Below, piece after piece: positions 34,738 through 46,400 of a DNA stretch of 64,000 nucleotides. The notes under the pieces are model-generated. The model saw only the letters and a list, made by a program, of their open reading frames with translations, had not been told where the DNA came from and did not search any database. The DNA lies in contig NZ_CANLSL010000003.1 in the NCBI RefSeq assembly GCF_947493735.1, positions 62,001 through 126,000 on the forward strand, in the 5' to 3' direction. Position 1 is the first letter of the stretch; each line of letters starts with the position of its first letter. The DNA comes from an uncultured Acinetobacter sp. Its GTDB lineage: Bacteria; Pseudomonadota; Gammaproteobacteria; Pseudomonadales; Moraxellaceae. The position numbers and the translations under genes are program-made.

Positions 34738-35817
34738 TCAACCATACTGTTTTGCAAAGTCCTGCATAAATTCAACTAAAGCTTCCACACCTGCCAACGG
34801 CACCGCATTATAAATACTGGCACGCATACCGCCCACAGAACGATGTCCTGCAAGATTCAATAAATTGCGTTTTTCCGCCTCTACCAAGAAAGTTTTCTCA
34901 AGCTTCTCATCTGCCAAAGTGAATGGCACATTCATGATCGAACGATTGGCTTTGGCAATTGGATTTTGATAAAAACCACTTTGATCAATATAACCATAAA
35001 GCAGATTGGCTTTTTGCAGGTTAATTTGATGCATCGCATCTACCCCACCCTGCTCAAGTAACCATTCAAATACCAAACCTGATAGATACCAAGAATAGGT
35101 CGCTGGTGTATTCACCATTGAACCATTCTTCGCTTGATCGGCATATTTCAAGATACTTGGGATTTCTGCTTTGCTTTGATCGAGTAAATCATCACGCACG
35201 ATGACGATGGTCAAACCCGCAGGGCCAATGTTCTTTTGTGCACCTGCGTAGATCACGCCAAATTTTGATACATCCAGTGGCGCAGACAAAATACTCGAAG
35301 AATAATCACACACCAGTGGCGCATTCGCATTTGGAATGCCTGCAAACTGAATTCCGCCAATCGTTTCATTATCAGCATAATGCACATAAGCTACGTCATT
35401 TGAGAGATTCCAGGCAGATTGATCAGCGATAGCCATCTTAGCATCGACAGTCGTTACTGCATCAATGACATTGATCTCGCCATAACGCTTTGCTTCTTTG
35501 AATGCTTTCTCAGACCAAATCCCAGTATTGATATAGTCTGCTTTACTATTTTTACCAAGCAAGTTCAGTGGGATCGCAGAAAACTGAAGTGATGCACCAC
35601 CTTGCAAAAATAACACTTTATAATTCTCAGGAATCGCAAGTAATGTGCGTAAATCTTCTTCTGCCTTTTCTGCCACAGCAACAAAATCATCGCTACGGTG
35701 GCTCATTTCCATGATCGACAATCCTTTGCCCTGCCAATTGGTCAACTCTTGCTGTGCTTTTTCTAAAACAGCAGTAGGCAATGCAGCTGGACCTGCACAG
35801 AAATTATAGGCACGCAT
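34738..35817 (-). CDS. serC: phosphoserine aminotransferase
   Basis: 359 aa PLP enzyme making phosphoserine from 3-phosphohydroxypyruvate (serine synthesis) and acting also in pyridoxal phosphate synthesis. N-terminal YNFCAGPAALPTAVLEKA, phosphate-binding LFLQGGASLQFSA and the PLP lysine in YAGAQKNIGPAGLTIV are intact; GHRSVGGMRASIYNA near the end binds substrate. Monocistronic. Confidence 0.97.
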   Translation of the reverse strand: MRAYNFCAGPAALPTAVLEKAQQELTNWQGKGLSIMEMSHRSDDFVAVAEKAEEDLRTLLAIPENYKVLFLQGGASLQFSAIPLNLLGKNSKADYINTGIWSEKAFKEAKRYGEINVIDAVTTVDAKMAIADQSAWNLSNDVAYVHYADNETIGGIQFAGIPNANAPLVCDYSSSILSAPLDVSKFGVIYAGAQKNIGPAGLTIVIVRDDLLDQSKAEIPSILKYADQAKNGSMVNTPATYSWYLSGLVFEWLLEQGGVDAMHQINLQKANLLYGYIDQSGFYQNPIAKANRSIMNVPFTLADEKLEKTFLVEAEKRNLLNLAGHRSVGGMRASIYNAVPLAGVEALVEFMQDFAKQYG

Positions 35818-36321
35818 GGGATGTCCTCATAAAATGGGCGAAAAAATAGATGCCTATTTAAGCATAAAGACAAATCATAAAAAAGAAGACGAAGTGCAAA
35901 GAAGGACTTTTGGATAATCGCTTATTTCAATTAATTTATTGACTTTAATCAAACTAAACACTCAGTTTTTATTTTCATAAAAAATAGAGTGAAGAAAATC
36001 TGTAATCACTCTGTTATTTTTATGGCTAATGTTTGATCTATTTTTCATAATTCCTGACAAATTATTTTGCATTTTTGCGTTCGTCAGTACGAAGAACTGA
36101 CAATCTCCATTGTAATGTTATCTTATAACTAGAATTTGTCACCAAACTGTAAACCCTATTCATCATTTCTACATTTTTTTACTAGCATCGCTTCCGTACC
36201 TTGCATTGATGCCTAATGCAGTACGATTTATTCCATTGCACATTAGAGTGAGCGAGTTTGAGCACTTACATACTACGATGACATTGGACATTTTGTTGTG
36301 AATTTTAAAAGGACGCCTATT
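35818..36321. other. 504-bp intergenic region, with alternative hairpins
   Basis: No ORF is convincing. Around 36078-36101 two mutually exclusive hairpins can form: TTCGT/ACGAA and GTCAGT/ACTGAC. A weak promoter-like CTGACA/TATCTT pair follows. This is the upstream region of the first small secreted protein. Confidence 0.4.
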
Positions 36322-36618
36322 ATGAAACTGGTTAAAACATTATTGATCACAGGTTTAACAACGCTTTCTATCTCAGCTTTTGCTGGTGAAACGATTGAGC
36401 AAGCACCTGCAACTACACCTGAAGCAAAGCTCAACGTACAAGCGGAAGCACAAGCACCTCAAGATGCAACTATCGTATCTACACAAGATGCTTTAGCTCA
36501 AGGTACTGCACCAACTGAAGAACAATTAAATCAAGCTGCTGCTGATGCAAAAGCATCGCGTAAAGCCGGTAACAAAGTTGCTCTAGAAGAAGAGCAAGAC
36601 AAAAAAGATAAGCAATAA
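36322..36618 (+). CDS. small secreted protein, 98 aa
   Basis: Signal peptide MKLVKTLLITGLTTLSISAFA, then an acidic, Ala/Gln/Glu-rich, low-complexity mature part without cysteines. AAAGGA lies 8 bases before the ATG at 36322. It has the same signal-peptide-plus-acidic-tail design and the same upstream motif (TTTAAAAGGAC) as the gene at 36951, so the two look like diverged paralogues. Function unknown; such proteins are probably periplasmic and disordered. Confidence 0.75.
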   Translation: MKLVKTLLITGLTTLSISAFAGETIEQAPATTPEAKLNVQAEAQAPQDATIVSTQDALAQGTAPTEEQLNQAAADAKASRKAGNKVALEEEQDKKDKQ

Positions 36619-36950
36619 GCTGAAAGTGCTTGACATTAAGAGTTCATCTTTTTTAAGAGCCCATCTTAAATACTAGCATTTAAAACTTGTCTTAAAACTT
36701 TGTTGGGTTTGAGATCATCAGTTGGTGATCTCAATCTTTCTATTCTCTTATACAAAAAATAAATCAAAAAACATTTCAAAATATATGAATTTCGTCACAC
36801 ATTATTAATTTCAGATCAATCTCACGCTATGTTTAGCGAGCTAGATAACGAGTGCATAAAAAGTAGCGAATGGACCAACTACCTTAATAATGCGAATAGT
36901 TAAATTTATAGCGACAATCTATTATTGATCCAAGTTTAAAAGGACACCTC

Positions 36951-37190
36951 ATGAAACTCCTAAACGCACTTCTTATGACTAGCCTATTCGCCCTCACTAC
37001 AACGACTTTTGCAGATGATACTTCTGAAGCAACAGAAGCGACTAGCAAATCTAAAGTACAAGTTGAAATTTTTGACGTTGAGGTTGAACCTGTTGAGCAA
37101 ATCAATGATGACACAACAGCAGATCAAGAACCTGTCGCAGATGAAGCACAGCCTATTTATGGCAACCCAGAAGATATATTGACCGAATAA
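36951..37190 (+). CDS. small secreted protein, 79 aa
   Basis: Signal peptide MKLLNALLMTSLFALTTTTFA, then an acidic mature part rich in Glu, Asp, Thr and Val (VEIFDVEVEPVEQ). The ribosome binding region TTTAAAAGGACACCTC is nearly the same as that of the 98-aa gene. The 332-bp gap between them (36619-36950) is AT-rich and shows nothing else. Function unknown. Confidence 0.72.
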   Translation: MKLLNALLMTSLFALTTTTFADDTSEATEATSKSKVQVEIFDVEVEPVEQINDDTTADQEPVADEAQPIYGNPEDILTE

Positions 37191-37219
37191 ACTTTTAAGA
37201 AATTAAAAGCTAAGGCATG

Positions 37220-37248
37220 AAAATGAGACCATATGCTGGTCTCATTTT
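37220..37248. terminator. bidirectional intrinsic terminator
   Basis: AAAATGAGACCA / TGGTCTCATTTT with a 5-base loop; serves the small secreted protein on the plus strand and RNase P RNA on the minus strand. Confidence 0.85.
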
Positions 37249-37250
37249 AT

Positions 37251-37280
37251 TTTGCGCTTTTAAATTTTGCGCTTTTAAAT
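37251..37280. repeat. 15-bp tandem duplication
   Basis: TTTGCGCTTTTAAAT occurs twice in direct succession, between the terminator and the 3' end of RNase P RNA. Confidence 0.85.
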
Positions 37281-37296
37281 ATAGTTATCAAAATCT

Positions 37297-37716
<420 letters not shown>

Positions 37717-37775
37717 CGCTCATCTTAGCAAAAAACTCGGAGAAAAAATATTTTTTGCATCAACTATTTTTCATA

Positions 37776-38051
<276 letters not shown>

Positions 38052-38102
38052 TTAGTTTGCATCGCTAAATACAATTGTCGTTCTAAAGTACTCTAACGAG
38101 AA

Positions 38103-38729
<627 letters not shown>

Positions 38730-38828
38730 CTAAAGTCACCATTGAAAAAACAACGCTAAAATAATCAACCATTGTATACATGATGGTTTGTTGTTGGTTT
38801 TATAAAATTTTTTGGAAAAAATTGATTT

Positions 38829-39305
38829 ATGGCAAATGCAAAAGTCGTCAAAAAAAATAACTCTGGCACCATCGCACAGAACAAACGTGCTCGCCATGAT
38901 TATTTTATTGAAGAAAAATTTGAAGCAGGTTTGTCATTGCAAGGCTGGGAAGTCAAATCCTTACGTGCTGGGCGGATGAGCTTGGTCGAAAGCTATATTA
39001 CCTTTAAAAATAACGAAGCGTTTTTATTTGGTGCACAAATCCAACCACTACTTTCTGCATCAACGCATGTGGTCGCAGAAGCAACCCGTACACGTAAACT
39101 TCTGCTTTCACGTAGAGAATTGGAAAAATTACTCGGTGCAGTCAATCAAAAAGGCTATACCTGTGTACCATTGGCATGTTATTGGAAAGGTCATTTGGCA
39201 AAATTAGAAATCGCCTTAGTAAAAGGTAAACAGCTTCACGACAAACGCCAAACCGAGAAAGCCCGTGATTGGCAACGTGATAAAGCACGTATTTTCCATC
39301 AATAA
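38829..39305 (+). CDS. smpB: SsrA-binding protein
   Basis: 158 aa. Contains [80 protein letters not shown]. Binds tmRNA and delivers it to stalled ribosomes. The tmRNA gene is not in this window. Followed by the palindromic repeat at 39322-39356. Confidence 0.97.
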   Translation: MANAKVVKKNNSGTIAQNKRARHDYFIEEKFEAGLSLQGWEVKSLRAGRMSLVESYITFKNNEAFLFGAQIQPLLSASTHVVAEATRTRKLLLSRRELEKLLGAVNQKGYTCVPLACYWKGHLAKLEIALVKGKQLHDKRQTEKARDWQRDKARIFHQ

Positions 39306-39321
39306 TTTTTATACACCGTAT

Positions 39322-39356
39322 ATTCCTCCCCTTGAGGGGAGGTTAGGTGGGGTGTT
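39322..39356. repeat. dispersed palindromic repeat, type B
   Basis: TCCTCCCCTTGAGGGGAGG followed by TTAGGTGGGGTG, just after smpB. In reverse orientation it aligns with the first half of the insert in rnpB at 37507-37537. Confidence 0.65.
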
Positions 39357-39384
39357 AGAGTAAAAAACTATATACAATCAACTA

Positions 39385-39951
39385 TTAAAAATTCGGCTTA
39401 TAATCAAAGCCAATATCCATCACCCGATCTTGAAACGGCTTTAACGCTTTCTTATTTAAGCTCATACTATTCACGACATTATTCGGGAAAATTTGGATGC
39501 TGTTATTAAAGTGCTCAACATTGCGGTTAAAAATGCTAATCGCTGCGCCGACATTTTCATTCTGATCTGTGATTTCGTGCATGAGTTTTTGATACACTTC
39601 ATTGGCTTTGAGTTCAGGATAAGCTTCCACTTGTACATGAATGCCTTTGAGCAATTGTGAAGTTTGGTGTTCGATTTGCTCAAGCTTTGCCACATCTTGG
39701 GTATTTTGATTGAGGTTTAAAATATTCTGACGCAATGCGCTGATTTGCGTCATCGTGCTTTGTTCAAAATCACCATAACGATCAATCAAAGGTTGCAAAT
39801 CATCTAGGATTTTAACTTTTTGACGTTCAAAACTCGCCACATCAGACCATGCACGTTTTGCCGCATTTTCATTTTTGACGATATTGTTGCGGATCACGAT
39901 AAAGAAGAAAATCACTAAAGCGATAATGCCCAAAAAGATGATTAAACCCAT
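39385..39951 (-). CDS. lemA: LemA family protein
   Basis: 188 aa. One N-terminal membrane anchor (GLIIFLGIIALVIFFFIVI) is followed by the LemA helical core NIVKNENAAKRAWSDVASFERQKVKILDDLQPLIDRYGDFEQ. Start at 39951 has GGGGGAG 7 bases upstream. It lies next to a DUF3137 membrane protein on the same strand, a partnership seen often; both are of unknown envelope function. Confidence 0.92.
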   Translation of the reverse strand: MGLIIFLGIIALVIFFFIVIRNNIVKNENAAKRAWSDVASFERQKVKILDDLQPLIDRYGDFEQSTMTQISALRQNILNLNQNTQDVAKLEQIEHQTSQLLKGIHVQVEAYPELKANEVYQKLMHEITDQNENVGAAISIFNRNVEHFNNSIQIFPNNVVNSMSLNKKALKPFQDRVMDIGFDYKPNF

Positions 39952-40176
39952 AGCCAAACTCCCCCGAAGATGTTGTTGATACAAAGCTACGCTATGTTCA
40001 AGCAGGTTTTAAAAATTGTTATTGATCAAAAAAATTGCGACGCAAATCTTCGATTGATCTGATTGTAATCTATTTTTGGTTTAAATCCATGATGAGCTTT
40101 GATAATTAGATTGATTATTTATTCCAAAATTCACAAGGCTAAAAATATCAGACAACACCAATAAACTCAGAGTGAT

Positions 40177-41259
40177 TTAATAAAACTCAATCTTTTTGTC
40201 TTCTTTTATAAAAACACTTTCATCTATAAAACTTCGAATTATCGCGTGTAAGCTTTTCTGCATACGCTCATAGTGCGGTGCTTTTAATGTTCGCAAATGC
40301 CCACGAAGCTGTGAAATATCATCAATCGACTTAGATCGTACACGAGTTTGGAAAATATCTTGCGTGCTGATATAACAAAAGGCCTGCATCTGATCGTGAA
40401 ACATCAATGTACCACGCATATGATCAAGCTGACTGGCTAAAGTGAGAATACGACTTGGCGTTAAATTCTTCGCGAGTTCAAACTCTTGCTGTCCATAGAG
40501 ATGAAAGTCCCGATTAAACTGCGCATCACTACTTGTCCAAGAGATGGGATAGCGTTCATATTTTTGTCGTTCATTACTTACGCAAAATGCCAAATTTGGC
40601 ATGTCAAACACACATGCACCCCAAAAGTTTTTTCTAATCTGTTTGGTAATGGGCTCACCCTTGCTTGTTGGAATTTCAACTTCAGTCAAAGCCAAATATT
40701 GGAATAGTAACACTGGAAAATCATGTCCTTGAACTTGCCACGACGTCGCTGCAAAATCCACGATTTCATTGCCTGCATTACCCTGATTTAAGCTTGCAAA
40801 GCCCTGTCGAACCCGAGCGAGCATATAGTTTGGATTCATGCCTGCTTGGGTATTAAAATTTGGGAAATGTGCAAAACGAACATTATATTGATATTGAAAA
40901 GTGAGTATTTCTAGGTTATTGATAATGCCTTCCACATCACTCTGATGCTCTACGGACAAATAAGCAAAACATGCAACCGCAATGCTCAACAACCACACTG
41001 TAATCAACAAGCCACCGTGATCGTATAAAAATATTGATGTAAATAAGATACTTCCTGCACAACACAATAATAAAAAGTAGCTAAATAAATTGTTGTAGCG
41101 CAGATTGGTCGATACACGCCATGGATGTAAACCATCCAAAATCGCCTGCTTGGATTTAGCAGTGCTATAGAGATCAATAAGTTTTTCAATATTATGTGCG
41201 ACTTTCTGATTCATCCGTTGATGAAAGTGCCACCGCTCATAAATTTTATTGACTGGCAT
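40177..41259 (-). CDS. DUF3137-like membrane protein
   Basis: 360 aa. Two adjacent membrane segments (residues about 57-100: LFSYFLLLCCAGSILFTSIF and LLITVWLLSIAVACFAYLSV) and a soluble C-terminal domain containing FWGACVFDMPNLAFCV and FNRDFHLYGQQEFELAKNLTPSRILTLASQL, which resembles the DUF3137 pattern. The gene is upstream of lemA in transcription order. Assignment rests on motif resemblance and the LemA context. Confidence 0.75.
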   Translation of the reverse strand: MPVNKIYERWHFHQRMNQKVAHNIEKLIDLYSTAKSKQAILDGLHPWRVSTNLRYNNLFSYFLLLCCAGSILFTSIFLYDHGGLLITVWLLSIAVACFAYLSVEHQSDVEGIINNLEILTFQYQYNVRFAHFPNFNTQAGMNPNYMLARVRQGFASLNQGNAGNEIVDFAATSWQVQGHDFPVLLFQYLALTEVEIPTSKGEPITKQIRKNFWGACVFDMPNLAFCVSNERQKYERYPISWTSSDAQFNRDFHLYGQQEFELAKNLTPSRILTLASQLDHMRGTLMFHDQMQAFCYISTQDIFQTRVRSKSIDDISQLRGHLRTLKAPHYERMQKSLHAIIRSFIDESVFIKEDKKIEFY

Positions 41260-41291
41260 GACGATCCTATTTGTTATTCAATTATTTAAAT

Positions 41292-42341
41292 TTATGGAGA
41301 ATTTATCGCACGTAATTTATCTATTAACATTGCATCACCATAGCTAAAGAAACGATACTTTTCCGCTACCGCATGTGCATACGCCGACAAAATATGTTCA
41401 CGACTCGATAGTGCAGAGACCAACATCAACAAGGTCGATTCTGGTAAATGAAAATTGGTAATTAAACGATCAACTACTTTAAACGCAAAGCCTGGATAGA
41501 TAAAAATTTGTGTATCGCCAGACCACGCTTTCCACTCACCACCATGTGCCGATGCTGCACTTTCTAGGGCACGTGTTGCGGTTGTTCCGACTGCAACCAC
41601 TTGATTACCTCGTGCTTTGGCTGCTCGGATTTTTTCTACTGTCTGCTCAGGCACTTCGCACCATTCAGCATGCATGACATGCGTTTCGACTTTTTCCACC
41701 CGTACAGGTAAAAATGTCCCTGCACCAACGTGTAACGTAACAAAATGATATTCAATGCCTTTGGCTTTTAATTTTTCTAACATCGCTTCATCAAAGTGTA
41801 AACTTGCCGTCGGTGCTGCAACACTGGCAAGCTTATCAGGATCATGAAATACCGTTTGATAACGCTCACGATCGATCTCTTCTGCCTCACGGTTAAAATA
41901 AGGCGGAATCGGAAGCTGTCCATATTGTTCTAAGATCGGCAAGATGGGCTGAGAAAACTCAACAATAAATAAATTCTCATGCCGACCTTGTACTGTCGCA
42001 GGAATCGCATCTTCTCCGATGAAAATTTCCGCGCCTGCTTTTGGTGTATTACTCGCCTTGATATGACAAAATGCTGTGCTATCTGAGGTTAATCGCTCAA
42101 CCAAAACTTCTATTGCACCACCTGAAGCTCTTTTTCCTTTTAAACGTGCTTTCATCACTTTGGTATCATTAAGGATCAGCACATCGCCTGCATTCAACAA
42201 ATCTAGAATATCAATGAACTGATGATCATGATACTGCCCATCTTGATCAAGGTGTAACAAGCGGGAAGCGCTACGCTCTGCCAGTGGATAATGCGCAATC
42301 AGCGCTTCAGGTAAGTGATAAGAAAAATCGGACAGTTGCAT
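41292..42341 (-). CDS. queA: tRNA preQ1(34) S-adenosylmethionine ribosyltransferase-isomerase
   Basis: 349 aa. N-terminal [61 protein letters not shown] and [17 protein letters not shown] are all diagnostic. Transfers the ribosyl of SAM to preQ1 in tRNA to make epoxyqueuosine. The usual partner tgt is not adjacent downstream; instead the DUF3137 gene follows after 32 bp. Confidence 0.97.
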   Translation of the reverse strand: MQLSDFSYHLPEALIAHYPLAERSASRLLHLDQDGQYHDHQFIDILDLLNAGDVLILNDTKVMKARLKGKRASGGAIEVLVERLTSDSTAFCHIKASNTPKAGAEIFIGEDAIPATVQGRHENLFIVEFSQPILPILEQYGQLPIPPYFNREAEEIDRERYQTVFHDPDKLASVAAPTASLHFDEAMLEKLKAKGIEYHFVTLHVGAGTFLPVRVEKVETHVMHAEWCEVPEQTVEKIRAAKARGNQVVAVGTTATRALESAASAHGGEWKAWSGDTQIFIYPGFAFKVVDRLITNFHLPESTLLMLVSALSSREHILSAYAHAVAEKYRFFSYGDAMLIDKLRAINSP

Positions 42342-42489
42342 AATACGTCATCGAATAAAAACTCAACTTATTATACGTGATAAACCACTAATTGATTGAC
42401 TGAATACCAAGCATCGCTTAAATGCTATTCAAAATGATATAACAACCTCTTATATGTACTAAAATTAATCACTCAAACATTAAAATATA

Positions 42490-42517
42490 TTGACAGAATT
42501 TCAGAACAACGTAATAT
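42490..42517 (+). promoter_or_regulatory. tRNA-Leu promoter
   Basis: TTGACA, 16 bp, TAATAT, with start expected near 42524, 13 bases upstream of the mature tRNA. Confidence 0.75.
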
Positions 42518-42536
42518 GTGCATCACTTCCTGCCTT

Positions 42537-42623
42537 CCCGAGGTGGTGAAATTGGTAGACGCGGTGGACTCAAAATCCACTGTCAGAGATGACGTGTCGG
42601 TTCGAGTCCGACCCTCGGGACCA
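42537..42623 (+). tRNA. tRNA-Leu(CAA)
   Basis: 87 nt class II tRNA. Acceptor CCCGAGG pairs with CCTCGGG; discriminator A and an encoded CCA follow. The anticodon loop is CTCAAAA with anticodon CAA, read as Leu UUG. The long variable arm (TGTCAGAGATGACG) fits leucine. Confidence 0.95.
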
Positions 42624-42656
42624 TAGTTCGAAAATCGTAGGAAAACAAAATTCTTA

Positions 42657-42687
42657 AAACCCCAAACTTAAATAGTTTGGGGTTTTT
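42657..42687 (+). terminator. intrinsic terminator of tRNA-Leu
   Basis: AAACCCCAAAC / GTTTGGGGTTTTT with a 7-base loop. Confidence 0.9.
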
Positions 42688-42843
42688 CTTTTGCGGATTT
42701 AAAAATTACTTTAAACCAAGCCATGCAATTTATCATTGTTTATCACCGCGATAAGCATCTGCAAGTCGTTGTAAAAGTGCTATGATAAAACCTCTACGAT
42801 TAGGTACTTTCTAATAATATTTTGCTTTATTGAGGACATGAAT

Positions 42844-43191
42844 ATGACACAAGCTATGCAAGAATCAGTTGGCTTTGCAGGACAAATCTCTGCTGAACAA
42901 ATTCCTCAAGTCGTCGAAAAAGGCTTTCGCTCTGTGATCAACAACCGCCCAGACATGGAAGGTGGTGCAGAACAACCAACTAGCGCACAGATCGAAGAAG
43001 CCGCTCGCACAGCAGGTTTAGATTATGTCTATCAGCCTGTCGTTGCAGGTCAGATCACTGAGTTTGATGTCCGTACTTTTGCCAATCATTATAATGAGCT
43101 ACCAAAACCGATTTTGATGTTTTGCCGTACGGGCAACCGCTCCAACAACTTGTATCAACTTGCTAAACAAATGGACTTATTAGACGATTAA
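42844..43191 (+). CDS. DUF442 (TIGR01244) sulfur transferase/phosphatase-like protein
   Basis: 115 aa. VVEKGFRSVINNRPDMEGGAEQPTS and the active-site loop ILMFCRTGNRSNNLYQLA identify the family, with Cys in FCRTGNRS as the likely catalytic residue. In other bacteria this domain is often fused or linked to a metallo-beta-lactamase (Blh/BigR operons, sulfide detoxification); here it is alone, directly after tRNA-Leu. The ATG at 42844 has GAGG 8 bases upstream and is preferred over 42838, where spacing is too short. Confidence 0.88.
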   Translation: MTQAMQESVGFAGQISAEQIPQVVEKGFRSVINNRPDMEGGAEQPTSAQIEEAARTAGLDYVYQPVVAGQITEFDVRTFANHYNELPKPILMFCRTGNRSNNLYQLAKQMDLLDD

Positions 43192-43301
43192 GTGGGTTCG
43201 ATTTTCCTTTAATAATAATCCATTACAAGATATACACGACTTTTAGCTATTCTTTCATGCATAAATTTTGAATCATGGTTCTTTTCCTGTGGATTAGAAT
43301 C

Positions 43302-43403
43302 ATGAGAACTTTATTAATTTTATGTTGTCTTTTGAGTATTACCGCCTGCTCGTCAATGCAAGTTCGCCCAACTGCGTCAGTCAGTGTTGGTGCGGGACTT
43401 TGA
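43302..43403 (+). CDS. very small lipoprotein, 33 aa
   Basis: Encodes a lipoprotein signal peptide (MRTLLILCCLLSITAC) with lipobox ITAC, leaving a mature peptide of only 18 residues (CSSMQVRPTASVSVGAGL). It ends just before a terminator. Comparable to very short entericidin-like lipoproteins in size but not in sequence. Could also be the remnant of a longer gene. Confidence 0.6.
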   Translation: MRTLLILCCLLSITACSSMQVRPTASVSVGAGL

Positions 43404-43421
43404 TTTTTTAATTTAGCAACA

Positions 43422-43449
43422 AAAAAACAGCACCGAGGTGCTGTTTTTT
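43422..43449. terminator. bidirectional intrinsic terminator
   Basis: AAAAAACAGCACC / GGTGCTGTTTTTT, 13-bp stem with two central bases, between the small lipoprotein and the giant Ig protein, which converge. Confidence 0.9.
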
Positions 43450-43462
43450 AAACTCATTGTCT

Positions 43463-46400
43463 TTAGTTTGTACAGGTTGTATATGGACTCACTTGGTTCG
43501 GCGCATAGCTACCGTCGCTAGCATAATCACTGCTTACTGCACTTAGTGTGAAACTTGTATAACCACGTATTGGGGTTTGTGCAAGGCTTGCCTTCGCTCC
43601 AATTTCCACAGTTACCCAATGCGCATTGGCTTTAGGATATTCTACTTTAAAGTCAAAACGACCCAATTCATCCGTACGATATGTCGCTGTATATGGATTT
43701 GAATCACTATCACCAATGAAACGGACTACACGTAATGCCTGACCATTGGCCGCCCAAGTTGTCGTTGCACTATTGATGGTACAAGTCGTTGCAAAATTCT
43801 GGACTGGATTCAAGCTAGGTGTGATCCCCGAAAGAGGGAAAAAGTCTGCATTTGGTCCAACCCAATCCTTCAAATCATCAAATGGAAATTCACCCTTAAG
43901 CTCCACAGGGTTTTGTGTTCTATCCCATGGATCTTGGGCAATTGCATAGATCCAACTACCAACGACATATCGCGTTGGTCGAATATCCATCACAATATCT
44001 TGATTGGCTATCGGCTTGCCATCTACATCAACCACTTGAACAGAACCTTCTTTGGTGTAATACACGCCATTACCAGTAGATCCTGTAGTTGTCGGATTCA
44101 AGCTGACCGCAATCGAGCCAATGGCATTCGGCACCTCAGAAGGTACGACATCCATCACAAAAGATTGACGACGTTCGGTATTTTGATCATCCTTAACAAC
44201 TGCTTGGACAGTCAAATCTTGATTCACAAAATCATAGCCTGCTGTTTGCAATGCTTCATCAAGCACAACGGTAAATTTCACCCAACCATTTTCATCACTT
44301 TCAAGTGTTGATGCTCCACGAATATATGCGCCATTGTCACGATATTGCGGGATCGTTAGGGTTACCGCTTTTCCAGCTTGGCTAGAGCCATCCATATCTG
44401 TAACTAAGACAGAAACTTCCACCGCATCTCCGCGGACATTCAGCTTATCTTTCGATGCCTTAATTTTAAGATCAAGCTGTGGTGCAAGCGCTGTAGGTGT
44501 ATGTACTTGAATTTGCGAAGTCTGTGTTGTTGTCGCACCATTTGCTGTAGTTTGCTTTGCTGTAACGGTAATTGGAGCGATCGGTGCAGTCAGCGTTCCT
44601 GTCAATTTTTTCATGGACACTTCAAATACAGCTTCACCAAACTCATTGGTAGTCAATTCAGAATCACCATTAATACTGGTTGAACTCCGTGGATCGTTAA
44701 TTGCCAAATTAACTGTTTGATTGGCGACGCCACCTTCATTCGCATCGAGCAGCTTCACAGTCACAAGTGCGGTATCACCGTCTGAGCTCAATGATACACG
44801 GTTGCTATCTATACTGAGATGATATGGGTTAACCGCATCTTCGACAGTAAACACTAAAGTCGTTGGCACAGTTGTTCCGTTTGGATTCACAATAGAACCA
44901 GACACTGTTATTTGGCTAAGCTGCGCAGTGGTAATACCTTTTGGAATCACCAAATCTACTGCAACATTTTGACTATCAGAAACCATTACCGTGTCATTAC
45001 TTAGCGTAATGCCTAACGCCTTAGATGCATTATCTAATGATAGACGCAGAGGTGTACCACCTTTGTTGATGCCTAGCTCATCCTTAACTGCAGCAAAAAC
45101 TTGAACAGTTTCACCCGCTCGAACGACTTTAGTATCTGCTGTTAATCGTGGATTCAAAGCATTAGCTGGTACAGTAACGGCAATATTACCCGTTTGTTGT
45201 AGACGGTCTCCATTATTGAGGTTAGTTCCCACAACTGCAAAGGTAATGCCATTTTTAATCAAACTTTGGTCATACTCACCTTCAGACACGTTCACGGTGA
45301 ATTCAGCCTCACCTTTACTATTCGTTGTGACAGCTACATCACTAAGCGATGCACGACCAGAGGTTAAAGATGACAGTGCAATTTCTAATGGTGTGTTTGC
45401 AATAACATTACCACTAGCATCTTTCGCAACGACTTTGACACGGGTTTCACCACCAAGTGTAGAAATCGTTGTTTGTGAATAAGTAATATCTAAACCTGAA
45501 AGATCAGGATAAACCACGCTTTGTTTTGCAAGCTCAATCTTACGAACAGCAGTATATTGCGAACCATCAGGACGGTTCGCTACGACTGAAACGGTCAAAT
45601 CATTTGCATCAAGATTTTCAAGTTCAGAAGCAGTTTTCGGATCGACCTGAATCTGGAAAGTCACTTGACCATTTGCGTTGGTAACGATCGTGCTCGGCGT
45701 AATTAAGCTCACACCATTGCTAAGGGATGCTTCATTTAAACCAATTGATACCGCCTGACCAGCCAAGTCGTTACCATCTGTATCTTTCGCATCTACAGTA
45801 ATTGTGATCATTTTAGTGTCATCTGTAGCAATGATTTCAGCATAACTTGATGAACTCAAACTCAAATAATCTAATATTTGGCTAACAATTGGCGCAGCAA
45901 AGTTAACATCTACACCTTGTGAAACAGTACTTTGATTCGCCGTAGCAATCACTCGTATAGAGTCACCAGCCAGAGTCGGCTGTTCAGTATTTTTAGCATC
46001 ATACTTATAGCTGAAAGCAAAAGTTGCATAACCATCTGCATCTGTAAATTGCTCTGAAGGATTTGCTAAAGTAAAGTTGTATTTCACAAAATCAGCCGCA
46101 TTCACAGCGATTTTTTCATTGGTAAGTACGCCACCAGTTGCATCAAGCGCTTTGACCTTAACCAGAACAGTTTGGTCTTGAGTATAGTCAAAACTTTGAT
46201 TGATTGGATCAATGTTCAACTGTGCAACTTTAGATACCGCCTCTTCAGAATACGCATTTAACTGTACACGACGCAGAGCGGTGTAGGTTGAACCATCAGC
46301 ACGTGTTGCAATGATATTCAACTGCACATAACCTTGATCTAATAGGTTTTGAACTTCCAAATCATTACGAGGCGTACCCGTCAATCTGAAAGTGATATTT

